A DNA stretch of 64,000 bases. Source: an uncultured Aquimarina sp. (GTDB lineage Bacteria > Bacteroidota > Bacteroidia > Flavobacteriales > Flavobacteriaceae). The translations under genes were made by a program, and so were the position numbers. The stretch is from the NCBI RefSeq assembly GCF_947496855.1, contig NZ_CANMED010000001.1:930001-994000 (forward strand). The letters are read 5' to 3'. Positions 54,837 through 63,762 of this stretch are shown here, piece after piece. The notes below the pieces were generated by a model. That model saw only the letters and a program-made list of their open reading frames with translations. It was not told the origin of the DNA and did no database searches. Position 1 is the first letter of the stretch. Each line of letters starts with the position of its first letter.

Positions 54837-55841
54837 CTATTCTTCAATAACTTTTAGTACAAGCTTACCCATTTTATCTCCAGAAAAAAGACGTAGAAAC
54901 GTTTCATGGAAATTTTCAATTCCATCATACACATCTTCTTTTGTTTTTAGCTTTCCTTTAGCAATCCAACCTCCCATTTCCATAGCAGCTTTTCCATAAT
55001 CCTTAGCATAATCCATTACTACCATTCCTTGCATGGTAGCTCGGTTTACTAATAATGACAAATAGTTCTTAGGCCCACGCATATCTTCCATATTGTTGTA
55101 TTGTGAAATGGCTCCACAAATCACAATGCGAGCATGCATACGAAGTCTTGACAGAGCAGCATCTAAAATTTCTCCACCTACATTATCGAAATACACATCA
55201 ATTCCCTTCGGACATTCTCGCTTGATTGCATCATAAATATCTTCGGATTTATAATCAATTGCGGCATTAAAGCCTAATTCATTCACAACATAGTCACATT
55301 TATCCTTTCCTCCTGCGATTCCAATAACACGACATCCTTTGATTTTTGCAATTTGTCCAACAACACTCCCTACAGCTCCTGCGGCTCCAGAAACCAAAAC
55401 AGTATCTCCTTCTTTAATTTTCCCTACTTCCAAAATTCCGAAATACGCTGTCATTCCTGGCATTCCAAGAGTTCCTATGTACAGCGGTAAAGGCGCTAAA
55501 CTTGGATCCACTGAATACCAATTATCTCCATTAGTAACGGTATATTGTTGTACACCACCCCAACCGGTGACATAATCACCCTCTTTAAACTTTGGATGTT
55601 TATTTGATTTTATAACTTTTCCAATAGAACCAGCACGCATGATATTATCCAATTCCACAGGTTCTATATATGATTTACCTTCACGCATCCATCCTCTCAT
55701 TGCAGGATCCAATGAAATATAATGATGTTGTACAAGTACTTCTCCTTCTGCGGGTTCAGGAATTGCATTAGATTGTAATTCCCAAGTATTAGTATCAGGT
55801 AATCCTTCTGGACGGTTTTTTAAGATGATTTGTTTATTCAT
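54837..55841 (-). CDS. CurA/PTGR-like NADP-dependent MDR reductase
   Basis: This 334-residue protein starts at the ATG at 55841 (MNKQIILKNRPEG). It has the family pattern of leukotriene-B4 12-hydroxydehydrogenase / prostaglandin reductase: HHYISLDPAMRGWM, VSGAAGAVGSVVGQ, GKLVLKV at the end. These reduce the 2,3-double bond of conjugated carbonyls. An upstream frame to 55937 overlaps the enoyl-CoA isomerase gene and is not used. Confidence 0.9.
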   Translation of the reverse strand: MNKQIILKNRPEGLPDTNTWELQSNAIPEPAEGEVLVQHHYISLDPAMRGWMREGKSYIEPVELDNIMRAGSIGKVIKSNKHPKFKEGDYVTGWGGVQQYTVTNGDNWYSVDPSLAPLPLYIGTLGMPGMTAYFGILEVGKIKEGDTVLVSGAAGAVGSVVGQIAKIKGCRVIGIAGGKDKCDYVVNELGFNAAIDYKSEDIYDAIKRECPKGIDVYFDNVGGEILDAALSRLRMHARIVICGAISQYNNMEDMRGPKNYLSLLVNRATMQGMVVMDYAKDYGKAAMEMGGWIAKGKLKTKEDVYDGIENFHETFLRLFSGDKMGKLVLKVIEE

Positions 55842-55873
55842 TTTTTGTGTATTATTATATTTTACTAGTATTT

Positions 55874-56638
55874 TTAATTTTTCTGAAGGCTTTCTACAAA
55901 AGCTTTCATTTTTGCTCTTATTTCTGGTTTCCACCAAAGGGAAATTGCTTGTTCTAGATCTATTTTAGGATTTTCCTCCATACCTTCTAACCAATCTTTA
56001 CGAAGTTTATATTTTGTATTTTTAAAAATATCCTGATCTGCTCGTAAATATTGCTGCATCTGAGTTTCTGCTTTGGGTAACACTTCTTCCAAATCACATA
56101 TCTCATTGACTAATCCAAAGGTCAAAGCTTCTTCTACATTCAATAACTTTCCTCCAAGAATACATTCGTTTGCCTTTCCTTCTCCTAACCAATAAGAGTA
56201 TCCTCTAATAAGGTTATTAGAAATCTGAATATTCACTGCAACTTCGTTTAATCCAATCGTGTACTTTTCTCCAGCAGCCATAATCCTATAATCAGCAGTA
56301 ATAGCAATTACACATCCTCCTGCTGGAGAATATCCTGTAATTGCACAAACAAACGGTTTGGTAAACTTAGCCAACTGAATATACATCCCTCCAAAATCAT
56401 TAAAAAACTCATTCATCTTTGGTTTATCGTAAGCATACAATTCAATCACATCCAAACCTGCAGAAAAGAAATGTGGAGTCCCAGTAATAATGACTCCCTT
56501 TACTGTATCATCAGTTTCTAAATCTGAAAAAGCTTGTCTTATCTCTTTGGTCATTTGATGGTTAATCGCATTTACCTTGCCTCTATTTAACTGAACAATT
56601 GCGTAATTTTGTTTTCTTTCTATTTTAATTGTCTGCAT
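55874..56638 (-). CDS. Enoyl-CoA hydratase/isomerase family protein
   Basis: This 254-residue crotonase-fold protein has oxyanion-hole segments FFSAGLDVIEL and GYSPAGGCVIAITADYR. GLNEVAVNIQISNNLI resembles the single active-site Glu of mitochondrial delta3,delta2-enoyl-CoA isomerase (ECI1), so isomerisation of unsaturated acyl-CoA is more likely than simple hydration. Gap of 32 bases to the MDR gene downstream. Confidence 0.88.
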   Translation of the reverse strand: MQTIKIERKQNYAIVQLNRGKVNAINHQMTKEIRQAFSDLETDDTVKGVIITGTPHFFSAGLDVIELYAYDKPKMNEFFNDFGGMYIQLAKFTKPFVCAITGYSPAGGCVIAITADYRIMAAGEKYTIGLNEVAVNIQISNNLIRGYSYWLGEGKANECILGGKLLNVEEALTFGLVNEICDLEEVLPKAETQMQQYLRADQDIFKNTKYKLRKDWLEGMEENPKIDLEQAISLWWKPEIRAKMKAFVESLQKN

Positions 56639-56675
56639 TCTCGAATTTAACTTGATTTGATATTAATTAATTATT

Positions 56676-57431
56676 CTACAAAGAGGTTCCACCGTCTAAA
56701 GTAATGGTTTGTCCTGTAATGAATTTAGTACTGTCAGAAGCTAACCACACAACAGCTTCAGCTATTTCTTCCGCGAGTCCATATCGTTTCATTGGGATAA
56801 CACTCTTAAGCATTTGATCCATATCTGGACGTACCGATAATAATTTTTCTAATAAAGCAGATTCCGTATAACCAGGACACACTGCATTAACACGAATATT
56901 TTTAGTAGCATATTCTAAAGCTGCGGATTTAGTCATTCCGACAACTGCAAATTTACTTGCGCTATAAGAAAGATTGTTTAATGATGCCTTTAAACCTGCT
57001 AAAGAGGCTAGATTTACTATATTACCATGTCCCTGTTTCATCATTTGTTGTAATGCTAGTTTCATACAGTAGAATACTCCTGTTTGATTTACAGCAATGA
57101 CACTATCCCAATCTTCTAAAGTATATTCTCCAGTTTTCGCCATATTTCTAGGACCAATCCCAGCATTATTTACAATAACATCTAGCTGTCCAAACTGCTC
57201 TACCGTATTATTAATCAATTGTTGTACTTCTTCAAAATTAGAAACATCGGCAGTAATCACAACTGCTTTACCTCCTGCATTATTAATTTCATTAGCAATG
57301 TTATTAGCTTTTTCTTCTTTAATATCCGAAACCACTACGGTAGCTTGATGTTTTGCAAAATGCTTTGCCGTAGCTGCTCCAATTCCAGAGCCCGATCCAG
57401 TAACTATGACTATTTTATCTTTTACTTGCAT
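56676..57431 (-). CDS. SDR-family dehydrogenase
   Basis: This 251-residue classical SDR has VTGSGSGIGAATAKHF, NNAGIG, NLASL and YSASK, and the C-terminal FITGQTITLDGGTS. All catalytic residues are present. In this run it is one of three SDRs, probably a hydroxyacyl-CoA or alcohol dehydrogenase. It lies 22 bases after the DUF1330 gene. Confidence 0.88.
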   Translation of the reverse strand: MQVKDKIVIVTGSGSGIGAATAKHFAKHQATVVVSDIKEEKANNIANEINNAGGKAVVITADVSNFEEVQQLINNTVEQFGQLDVIVNNAGIGPRNMAKTGEYTLEDWDSVIAVNQTGVFYCMKLALQQMMKQGHGNIVNLASLAGLKASLNNLSYSASKFAVVGMTKSAALEYATKNIRVNAVCPGYTESALLEKLLSVRPDMDQMLKSVIPMKRYGLAEEIAEAVVWLASDSTKFITGQTITLDGGTSL

Positions 57432-57453
57432 GTTATTATTTAAGTTCGTTATT

Positions 57454-57840
57454 TTATTTTTCAGTACACAAAATCAATCTAGAATCAGCCAGTGCTCGAC
57501 TGCGCATTTCTGCTGGGTATCCTTCTTTAGTAATCATAGAAATAAACTCTTGTTTACTTTCATATGCTACAATAAGTATTTTATCCCACTCGATAATATC
57601 TTCTGGACCAATTAAACCAAATAATGGTTTCCCTTGATACACCACTTTGGCTTTTGTATTTTGAAAAAAGGGTAATATAGCATTCGTATACTGAGCATAA
57701 GCCTCTGCTCCGGTAGTCCCAGTTTCTTCTACAACATCTTTAAATTTAAGCAGATTAATCATCTGAAAAGGTCCATTGACCTGAAATTCCAGGAAATCAT
57801 GAAACTGTTTTTGAGTAATCCCTATATGCGTATTATTCAT
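57454..57840 (-). CDS. DUF1330-like protein
   Basis: This 128-residue ferredoxin-like alpha/beta barrel protein has the DUF1330 core (GPFQMINLLKFKD, AYAQYTNAILPFF, ILIVAYESKQEFISMI). There is no signal peptide. It sits 10 bases after the transglutaminase-like gene. Small proteins often accompany enzymes of this kind; in the lva pathway the kinase LvaA works with a small partner LvaB, but this protein is not recognisably LvaB. Confidence 0.75.
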   Translation of the reverse strand: MNNTHIGITQKQFHDFLEFQVNGPFQMINLLKFKDVVEETGTTGAEAYAQYTNAILPFFQNTKAKVVYQGKPLFGLIGPEDIIEWDKILIVAYESKQEFISMITKEGYPAEMRSRALADSRLILCTEK

Positions 57841-57850
57841 AAAAGTAGTT

Positions 57851-58486
57851 TTATAATCTAATTTCGGTTTGTCCTTTGTATAGTTTGGTGATTTCCGAGT
57901 AATGTTCTTTCATATTATTTAATATAAAATCAAACGGTACATCATCAAAATGTCCATAATCCTCTAGGTATTCCATAAAAACTCCTCCTTTATTATCATA
58001 CTCCTGAAACATTGAATCTCGTTCTCCATCAAATTCTAGCGGAGCTACATTACATTTTTCGCATAAAGCTTTATTGAAAGCAGGAGACACTTTTAGCCAT
58101 TTTCCATTTAGATAGACATTTACCATTCCGTGAGGTGTTAACTCATTGGTTCCAAATTTTTCTATTAATCGTTCTACTCCAATATGATTCTTCACTTTAG
58201 CAAGATGAATTCTTGCTGGTATTCCCAAGGATCGTAAACAAGCGATCAATAGAATTGCTTTATCGAGGCAATGTCCATTTTGTTTTTTTGCGGTCCTACT
58301 TGCTTTATAACCTTCTTTAGAAAAACTAATATGATATGGATCATACCACCAATCATCTCTCACCTTAAGATATAATCGTATAGCTTTTTCCTTAGAGGAT
58401 AATTTATCTGTATTAAATTCTCTAATAATGTTCTGGATCTCATCTGATTCATAATCAAAATAGTATGTTGCTTCTAAATAATCCAT
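57851..58486 (-). CDS. Transglutaminase-like protein with altered triad
   Basis: This 211-residue protein starts at the ATG at 58486 (MDYLEATYYF); a longer frame overlaps the phosphotransferase gene. It has a papain-like transglutaminase core with Cys at about residue 73 (NGHCLDKAILLIACLRSLGIPARI) and His at about 119 (PHGMVNVYLNGKWLKV). Where the third residue is usually Asp it has Ser (about residue 134, KVSPAF). It may be catalytically altered. Its position inside an acyl-CoA operon is unexplained. Confidence 0.8.
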   Translation of the reverse strand: MDYLEATYYFDYESDEIQNIIREFNTDKLSSKEKAIRLYLKVRDDWWYDPYHISFSKEGYKASRTAKKQNGHCLDKAILLIACLRSLGIPARIHLAKVKNHIGVERLIEKFGTNELTPHGMVNVYLNGKWLKVSPAFNKALCEKCNVAPLEFDGERDSMFQEYDNKGGVFMEYLEDYGHFDDVPFDFILNNMKEHYSEITKLYKGQTEIRL

Positions 58487-58497
58487 TATATCTAATT

Positions 58498-59550
58498 TTA
58501 ATCTATTTTCTTGGTCTGAATTGCTTGCCAAGCTAAGTTACAAAGCAATTCTGCTGCTTTGTTTAATTGTGCAAAACGAGGATCTGTAGTTAGTCCTTTA
58601 TCATATCTATAATAAATCTGTTGCGCAATCACCGCTATTTTAAAAAGCCCAAAAGCATAATAAAATACAAGGTGATCCACATCTCTACCACTTTTCTTTG
58701 TGTATAATTCTACAATCTCGCTTCGGCTAGGATTCCCTTGCATAATGGTTGGTGATGGAATTCCTTGTTGAACAAATACATGATCGCTACTCATAGTCCA
58801 ATACCCTAAAGAAGTTCCTAAATCCATTAATGGATCTCCTAGAGTTGCCATTTCCCAGTCTAACACTGCTATAACTTCTTTCCAACTATCGTCTTTAAAA
58901 ACTACATTATCATATTTAAAATCGTTATGAACCAAACTATATCTATAGTCTTTAGGCTGATGTTCTTCCATCCATTTCATTACCTTTTCTGCTGCTGGAA
59001 CATTACCTGTTGCTGCATTGAGGTATTGTTTCCCCCAATTTAGTACTTGTCTTGCTACATATCCTTCTGGCTTACCTAGATCTGATAGACCTACTTTTTT
59101 GTAATCTATCTTATGTAATTCTACAAACGTATCTAACCAAGAATCTGCAATGATTTTGAAATCACCTGCAGAAATATTTCTTTTTTTAGCTTCTCGAGCA
59201 CTCAGAATAATCCCATCTACCTTTTCCATGATATAAAAAGGACAGCCTAGGATACTTTCATCATCTGTAAAAGCATACATTTTTGGGACTTTCGGAAACG
59301 TTTTATATACACCTGATTGCACTTTAAACTCACGCCCCATATCATGACCACGTTTAATAGCTCCAAAAGGAGGGCGACGGAGTACATATTCTTTATCTTC
59401 TATTTTAATCAAATAGGTAAGATTAGAATAGCCATGTGTATATTGTTCTACTTGCCAACTGCTTTGGTCATTATCTATCAATTCATGCTTATGAAGAAAT
59501 GATTTTAAAGTTTTCTCGTTTAGCTCTTCGCCTTTGCGTACGTTTTGCAT
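58498..59550 (-). CDS. Phosphotransferase of the ACAD10/11-LvaA type
   Basis: This 350-residue kinase-fold protein of the aminoglycoside-phosphotransferase superfamily has an intact catalytic loop with H208, D210 and N215 (LVHNDFKYDNVVF) and metal-binding D231 (VLDWEMATLGDP). In ACAD10/ACAD11 this domain is fused to an acyl-CoA dehydrogenase and in Pseudomonas it is LvaA; these phosphorylate 4-hydroxyacyl-CoA. Here the acyl-CoA dehydrogenase is the next gene upstream, 50 bases away. It is not an antibiotic resistance gene. Confidence 0.88.
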   Translation of the reverse strand: MQNVRKGEELNEKTLKSFLHKHELIDNDQSSWQVEQYTHGYSNLTYLIKIEDKEYVLRRPPFGAIKRGHDMGREFKVQSGVYKTFPKVPKMYAFTDDESILGCPFYIMEKVDGIILSAREAKKRNISAGDFKIIADSWLDTFVELHKIDYKKVGLSDLGKPEGYVARQVLNWGKQYLNAATGNVPAAEKVMKWMEEHQPKDYRYSLVHNDFKYDNVVFKDDSWKEVIAVLDWEMATLGDPLMDLGTSLGYWTMSSDHVFVQQGIPSPTIMQGNPSRSEIVELYTKKSGRDVDHLVFYYAFGLFKIAVIAQQIYYRYDKGLTTDPRFAQLNKAAELLCNLAWQAIQTKKID

Positions 59551-59600
59551 TATTGATGTGGTTGATTAGTACAAAACATTGTATCTAATATTATTATGTA

Positions 59601-60815
59601 TTACTCTGAATATTTTTTAATTACGCTTTTCCCTAACTGGTACATATGCACTTCATCTGGTCCATCCGCCAAGCGCAGCATTCTTGCAGCAACAAAGAAA
59701 TGTGCTAAAGGAGTGTCTGGTCCTACTCCTTTTCCACCATGTATCTGCATAGCCCTATCAATTACTTTTAATGCCATATTCGGAGCCACTATCTTGATCA
59801 TTGCGATTAAATCTTTGGATGCTTTATTACCCAACTTATCCATTTTATAAGCTGCAGAAAGTGTTAATAATCTTGCTTGTTCAATATCACATTGTGACTG
59901 AGCAATTTCTTGACGGATACTACTATAATCTCTAAATGCCTTTCCAAAAGCAATGCGTTCTGAAGCTCGTTTCGACATTAATTCTAAAGAACGTTGCGCC
60001 ATCCCTATCAAACGCATACAATGATGAATCCGTCCAGGTCCTAATCGTCCTTGAGCAATTTCGAAACCTCTTCCTTCTCCCAAAATTAAATTCTCTTTTG
60101 GCACTCGCACATTGTCTAAAACAATCTCCGCATGTCCCTCTGGAGAGTCATAAAATCCAAACACAGATAAGGGTCGAATAATTTTTAATCCTGGTGTATC
60201 CATAGGCACTAATATCATACTTTGCTGTTGATGCCTTAAAGCATTGGGATCTGTTTTACCCATCACAATAGCAATTTTACAATGAGGATTCATTCCTCCA
60301 GAAGACCACCATTTTGTTCCATTAATAATATATTCATCGCCATCACTTACAATAGAAGTCTCTATATTCGTAGCATCCGATGAAGCTACATCAGGTTCGG
60401 TCATTAAAAAAGCAGATCGAACATCTCCATTCATCAAAGGTTTTAGCCATTTTTCCTGTTGTTCTGGAGATCCATACTTTGCTAATACTTCCATGTTTCC
60501 GGTATCGGGAGCACTACAATTGAAGATTTCTGAAGACCATAAAATGCGACCCATTATTTCTGCTAAAGGGGCATATTCTAGATTTGTTAATCCTGGACTT
60601 AGATCCCCATAGCTTTTGGGTAAAAACAAATTCCATAATCCAGCTGTTTTTGCTTTTGCCTTTAAGTCTTCCATTCCTGACCAGGCTTTCCATCTATTCT
60701 CAGGATTATAGAGAAAGATATTTACCTCTTCTTCTACAGGTAATATATGTTCTTCAAAAAAAACTGTAAGTTTTTTTTGAAGTTTTATAATTTTTTCTGA
60801 ATACTCAAAATTCAT
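59601..60815 (-). CDS. ACAD10/11-type acyl-CoA dehydrogenase (LvaC-like)
   Basis: This 404-residue flavoprotein has the acyl-CoA dehydrogenase fold with [15 protein letters not shown] and the C-terminal ending [23 protein letters not shown]. That ADGPDEVH-type ending, rather than YEGTSEIQ, is typical of the ACAD10/11 branch, in which the enzyme handles 4-phosphohydroxyacyl-CoA and yields an enoyl or 3-hydroxyacyl product instead of simple dehydrogenation. The neighbouring phosphotransferase fits that role. Confidence 0.88.
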   Translation of the reverse strand: MNFEYSEKIIKLQKKLTVFFEEHILPVEEEVNIFLYNPENRWKAWSGMEDLKAKAKTAGLWNLFLPKSYGDLSPGLTNLEYAPLAEIMGRILWSSEIFNCSAPDTGNMEVLAKYGSPEQQEKWLKPLMNGDVRSAFLMTEPDVASSDATNIETSIVSDGDEYIINGTKWWSSGGMNPHCKIAIVMGKTDPNALRHQQQSMILVPMDTPGLKIIRPLSVFGFYDSPEGHAEIVLDNVRVPKENLILGEGRGFEIAQGRLGPGRIHHCMRLIGMAQRSLELMSKRASERIAFGKAFRDYSSIRQEIAQSQCDIEQARLLTLSAAYKMDKLGNKASKDLIAMIKIVAPNMALKVIDRAMQIHGGKGVGPDTPLAHFFVAARMLRLADGPDEVHMYQLGKSVIKKYSE

Positions 60816-60885
60816 TTTATATGTATCTTATTAGTTTTACTATTTTTCAAATAATAAAGTATTTGTTCTAGTAAATCAAACCTAA

Positions 60886-61662
60886 TTAACCCGCAATCAT
60901 ATACCCTCCATCTGCATTATAAACACTTCCTGTCATATAGGCTCCTGCTTCTGATGCTAATAAACAAACCATACCCGCCATTTCATCAGGCATTCCCATA
61001 CGCGATGTTGGTAACGTCTTTTCAATTTTATTCAATAACTTTTCGTTTTGCCAAAGTGCAGCGCTAAATTTCGTTTTTATCAAACCTGGACATAGTACAT
61101 TTGCTCGAATTCCGTATTGACCCCATTCTTTTGCTTGATTTTTAGTAAGCATCAATAAAGCTGCTTTACTAGTGCTATACAACCCTAATCCTGCTCCAGG
61201 ATGTAACGCCTCTACTGAGGCAATATTAATAATACTACCGCCGCCCCGCTCTTGCATAGAAGGCAAGGTTAGATTGGATAACATCCAAGGTGCTTTTACG
61301 TTAACATCCATAATCTTATCAAATACTTCTTCGTCTGCATCTTCAATTGGACCATAAATAGGATTAATTGCTGCATTATTTACTAGTATATCGATTCCTC
61401 CATAATATTCGATCGTCTTTTGAACAAGATGTTTCCTCTGATCTGCTTTACCAATATGACAAGCAATACCAACGGCTTCTAATCCAGCTACCTTAAACTC
61501 TTTCGCTACTTCATCTACAGCTTCTTGATTTCGGCTGCTAATAACTACTTTAGCGCCATGTTCTGCTAATCCTTGTGCTATAGATTTCCCTATTCCTTTA
61601 CTTGAACCTGTAACAATAGCTACTTTCCCTTCTAAATTAAATGATTGTTTTATGCTGTTCAT
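60886..61662 (-). CDS. SDR-family dehydrogenase
   Basis: This 258-residue SDR has VTGSSKGIGKSIA, NNAAINP, NIASV and the catalytic YSTSK, and a C-terminal YMTGSVYNADGGYMI. It is close in pattern to DHRS4-like and LvaD-like dehydrogenases. In the order of genes it lies between the two acyl-CoA dehydrogenases, so it is a candidate for 3-hydroxyacyl-CoA oxidation. Confidence 0.88.
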   Translation of the reverse strand: MNSIKQSFNLEGKVAIVTGSSKGIGKSIAQGLAEHGAKVVISSRNQEAVDEVAKEFKVAGLEAVGIACHIGKADQRKHLVQKTIEYYGGIDILVNNAAINPIYGPIEDADEEVFDKIMDVNVKAPWMLSNLTLPSMQERGGGSIINIASVEALHPGAGLGLYSTSKAALLMLTKNQAKEWGQYGIRANVLCPGLIKTKFSAALWQNEKLLNKIEKTLPTSRMGMPDEMAGMVCLLASEAGAYMTGSVYNADGGYMIAG

Positions 61663-61726
61663 TATCGAGTTAATGAATTAATGTTTTAATAATAAAATGT
61701 TGAAAAACTAAAAATTATTCAATGAA

Positions 61727-63541
61727 TTAATTAAAAACCTCTTTCTCTTCTGCTATAGTCAATACTTCTTCATCCATAAGAATCTCTGCAAGACCACTAG
61801 TTTTAGGTAGTTCATATTTAAAATAGAATTTCATAGCGTGAATCTTGCTCTCGTAAAATTCTTCAGAGTAAGTATTCTTTCCGGTTATGATAGCATTTTT
61901 AGCATTTACTGCCATATCCAACCAAATCCAAGCCATTGTAATATTACTAAAGAACTCCATAAAAGGTGTCGCATCAGACAGAAAACGTTCATAATCTGCA
62001 TTTTTAGCAAAACCAACTAAGAATCCTATTACTTTTTGAGTCAATAATAGTTTTTCTCCTAATGCATTAGCATATCGCCTTAGGTCATCATATTCTGATG
62101 CTTGTCGGATCGTTTGCATTATTTCGTTATTTAGTAACTCTAGCGCTTTTCCGTTTTCCATTAGGAGTTTTCTTCCTAATAAATCCTGAGATTGAATACC
62201 TGTCGTTCCCTCATAGATAGGAAAAATCCGAATATCTCTATGATACTGTTGTAATATAAAATCCGAACAGAACCCATACCCTCCAAGCACTTGTAACCCG
62301 TTAGAAACCGCATGTGCACCCATATCGGATGGATAAGTTTTCACCATAGGGATGATCAGTTCCAATAACAAGCTATATTTTTCTTTTTCGGCTTCGTTCT
62401 TCAATGTCTCCTTAAGATCATAATATTTTGAAGCTAATAACACTAAACTTAAGGAACCCTCTGCAATCACTTTCTGTAGTAACAACATTCTGCGCACATC
62501 TGGATGATTAATAATCAATGTTTGTCCTTGTTCAGGATCTTTTTTACCTGTACTGGCTAGTTTTCTTCCTTGAGGACGTTCTTTAGCATATTGTAATGAA
62601 GCCTGATACGCAGCAGTAGCAATTGCGGCAGCACCTCGCCCAACAGCAATACGAGCACCATTCATCATCAAAAACATATATTTAAGTCCCTGATGTGCTT
62701 CTCCTACTAACCAACCTTTACAGTCATCTGCATCTCCAAAACCTAAATGCGTAGTACAATATCCTCGTTGACCCATTTTTTGAAAATCTGCAACAGTCGT
62801 TACATCATTAGTTACCAAACCACCGTTTCCATCGGGACGCTTTTTAGGGACTATAAATAAAGAAATTCCCTTTGTTCCTGCTGGTGCACCTTCGATACGA
62901 GCTAAAACCAGATGTACAAAATTATCCGCATATTGATGGTCACCACCAGATATAAAAATTTTCTGCCCTAAAATTTTATAAGAACCATCTTCCTGAGGTG
63001 TTGCTTTGGTTACCACATCTGATAACGAACTACCGGCTTGCGGCTCTGTTAAACACATAGTTCCTCCCCAATTTCCTGAAAGCATATTTGGAACATAAGT
63101 ATCGTTTAACTCTTTACTAGCAAAATGAATAATTAGTTCCGCAGCACCAAGGGTTAATCCTACATATCCCGGCAAATGATTATTAGCCGCATCCTGAATA
63201 AAAGCAGAAGCTGTATAAATCATCATAGGTAATTGTAATCCTCCTGCTTCATAATCAAAAGTACCAGAAATGAGTCCCATCTCTCCTCCTTTTTTCATCA
63301 TTACTTCTACCTGTTTATGAACTACTACGCACCCATCCTTATAATAGGCAGGTTTTTCGTCCATTTCTTTAAAATAGGGGAACAATTCTCTATCAGAGAA
63401 TTCTTTTACTGAATTTAAAAATAAGTTTAATGATTCTTTATCGTGATCTGTAAAACGATCCTGCTGTAATACTTCTTCTAATTGATGAACATCATATAAA
63501 AGGTATTTTAGCGTATCTAAATCTATATATTCTTTAGCCAT
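61727..63541 (-). CDS. Long acyl-CoA dehydrogenase
   Basis: This 604-residue flavoprotein starts at the ATG at 63541 (MAKEYIDLD). It has an N-terminal acyl-CoA dehydrogenase N-like extension, CLTEPQAGSSLSDV, and the catalytic Glu in FPIYEGTTGIQSQDLLGRK, followed by a C-terminal domain of about 120 residues. This is the AcdA/FadE-like long form common in Bacteroidota and Proteobacteria. It is the first gene of the run, so the promoter for the operon should be upstream. Confidence 0.93.
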   Translation of the reverse strand: MAKEYIDLDTLKYLLYDVHQLEEVLQQDRFTDHDKESLNLFLNSVKEFSDRELFPYFKEMDEKPAYYKDGCVVVHKQVEVMMKKGGEMGLISGTFDYEAGGLQLPMMIYTASAFIQDAANNHLPGYVGLTLGAAELIIHFASKELNDTYVPNMLSGNWGGTMCLTEPQAGSSLSDVVTKATPQEDGSYKILGQKIFISGGDHQYADNFVHLVLARIEGAPAGTKGISLFIVPKKRPDGNGGLVTNDVTTVADFQKMGQRGYCTTHLGFGDADDCKGWLVGEAHQGLKYMFLMMNGARIAVGRGAAAIATAAYQASLQYAKERPQGRKLASTGKKDPEQGQTLIINHPDVRRMLLLQKVIAEGSLSLVLLASKYYDLKETLKNEAEKEKYSLLLELIIPMVKTYPSDMGAHAVSNGLQVLGGYGFCSDFILQQYHRDIRIFPIYEGTTGIQSQDLLGRKLLMENGKALELLNNEIMQTIRQASEYDDLRRYANALGEKLLLTQKVIGFLVGFAKNADYERFLSDATPFMEFFSNITMAWIWLDMAVNAKNAIITGKNTYSEEFYESKIHAMKFYFKYELPKTSGLAEILMDEEVLTIAEEKEVFN

Positions 63542-63564
63542 TGTGTGAAATTTTAAGAAGTTGA

Positions 63565-63624
63565 TTGTTAACAACACAATAAATTTCGTGAATATTTAGT
63601 AGATTCTAATTAAACTAGTTTAAT
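63565..63624. promoter_or_regulatory. Two palindromes upstream of the acyl-CoA operon
   Basis: TTGTTAACAA (63565-63574) and the perfect 16-base palindrome ATTAAACTAGTTTAAT (63609-63624) lie 24 and 68 bases before the first gene. Either could be an operator. No clear TAnnTTTG promoter is present. The regulator is unknown. Confidence 0.35.
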
Positions 63625-63762
63625 AAATATTAATTTTAAGATATCCTTTGGTTTTTAAATAAAAAAAACTCTGATATGGGTTCTAAAAATACCTTAAGCA
63701 TACAAAACCTCTTACTCCCACAAAAGTTTACAAACTAGAAGTAGTAATTAAATCAATAGTAA

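Noticed and set aside
54761-54847. N-terminal extension of the MDR gene at 53783
   Set aside because: Part of it is encoded by the 33-base palindrome, and the family's usual N-terminus begins at the ATG at 54760.
55842-55937. N-terminal extension of the MDR gene at 54837
   Set aside because: It overlaps the enoyl-CoA isomerase gene by 64 bases and precedes the conserved start MNKQIILKNRPEG.
58498-59550. An aminoglycoside resistance gene
   Set aside because: The fold is shared, but the neighbouring acyl-CoA dehydrogenase and the operon point to acyl-CoA metabolism.
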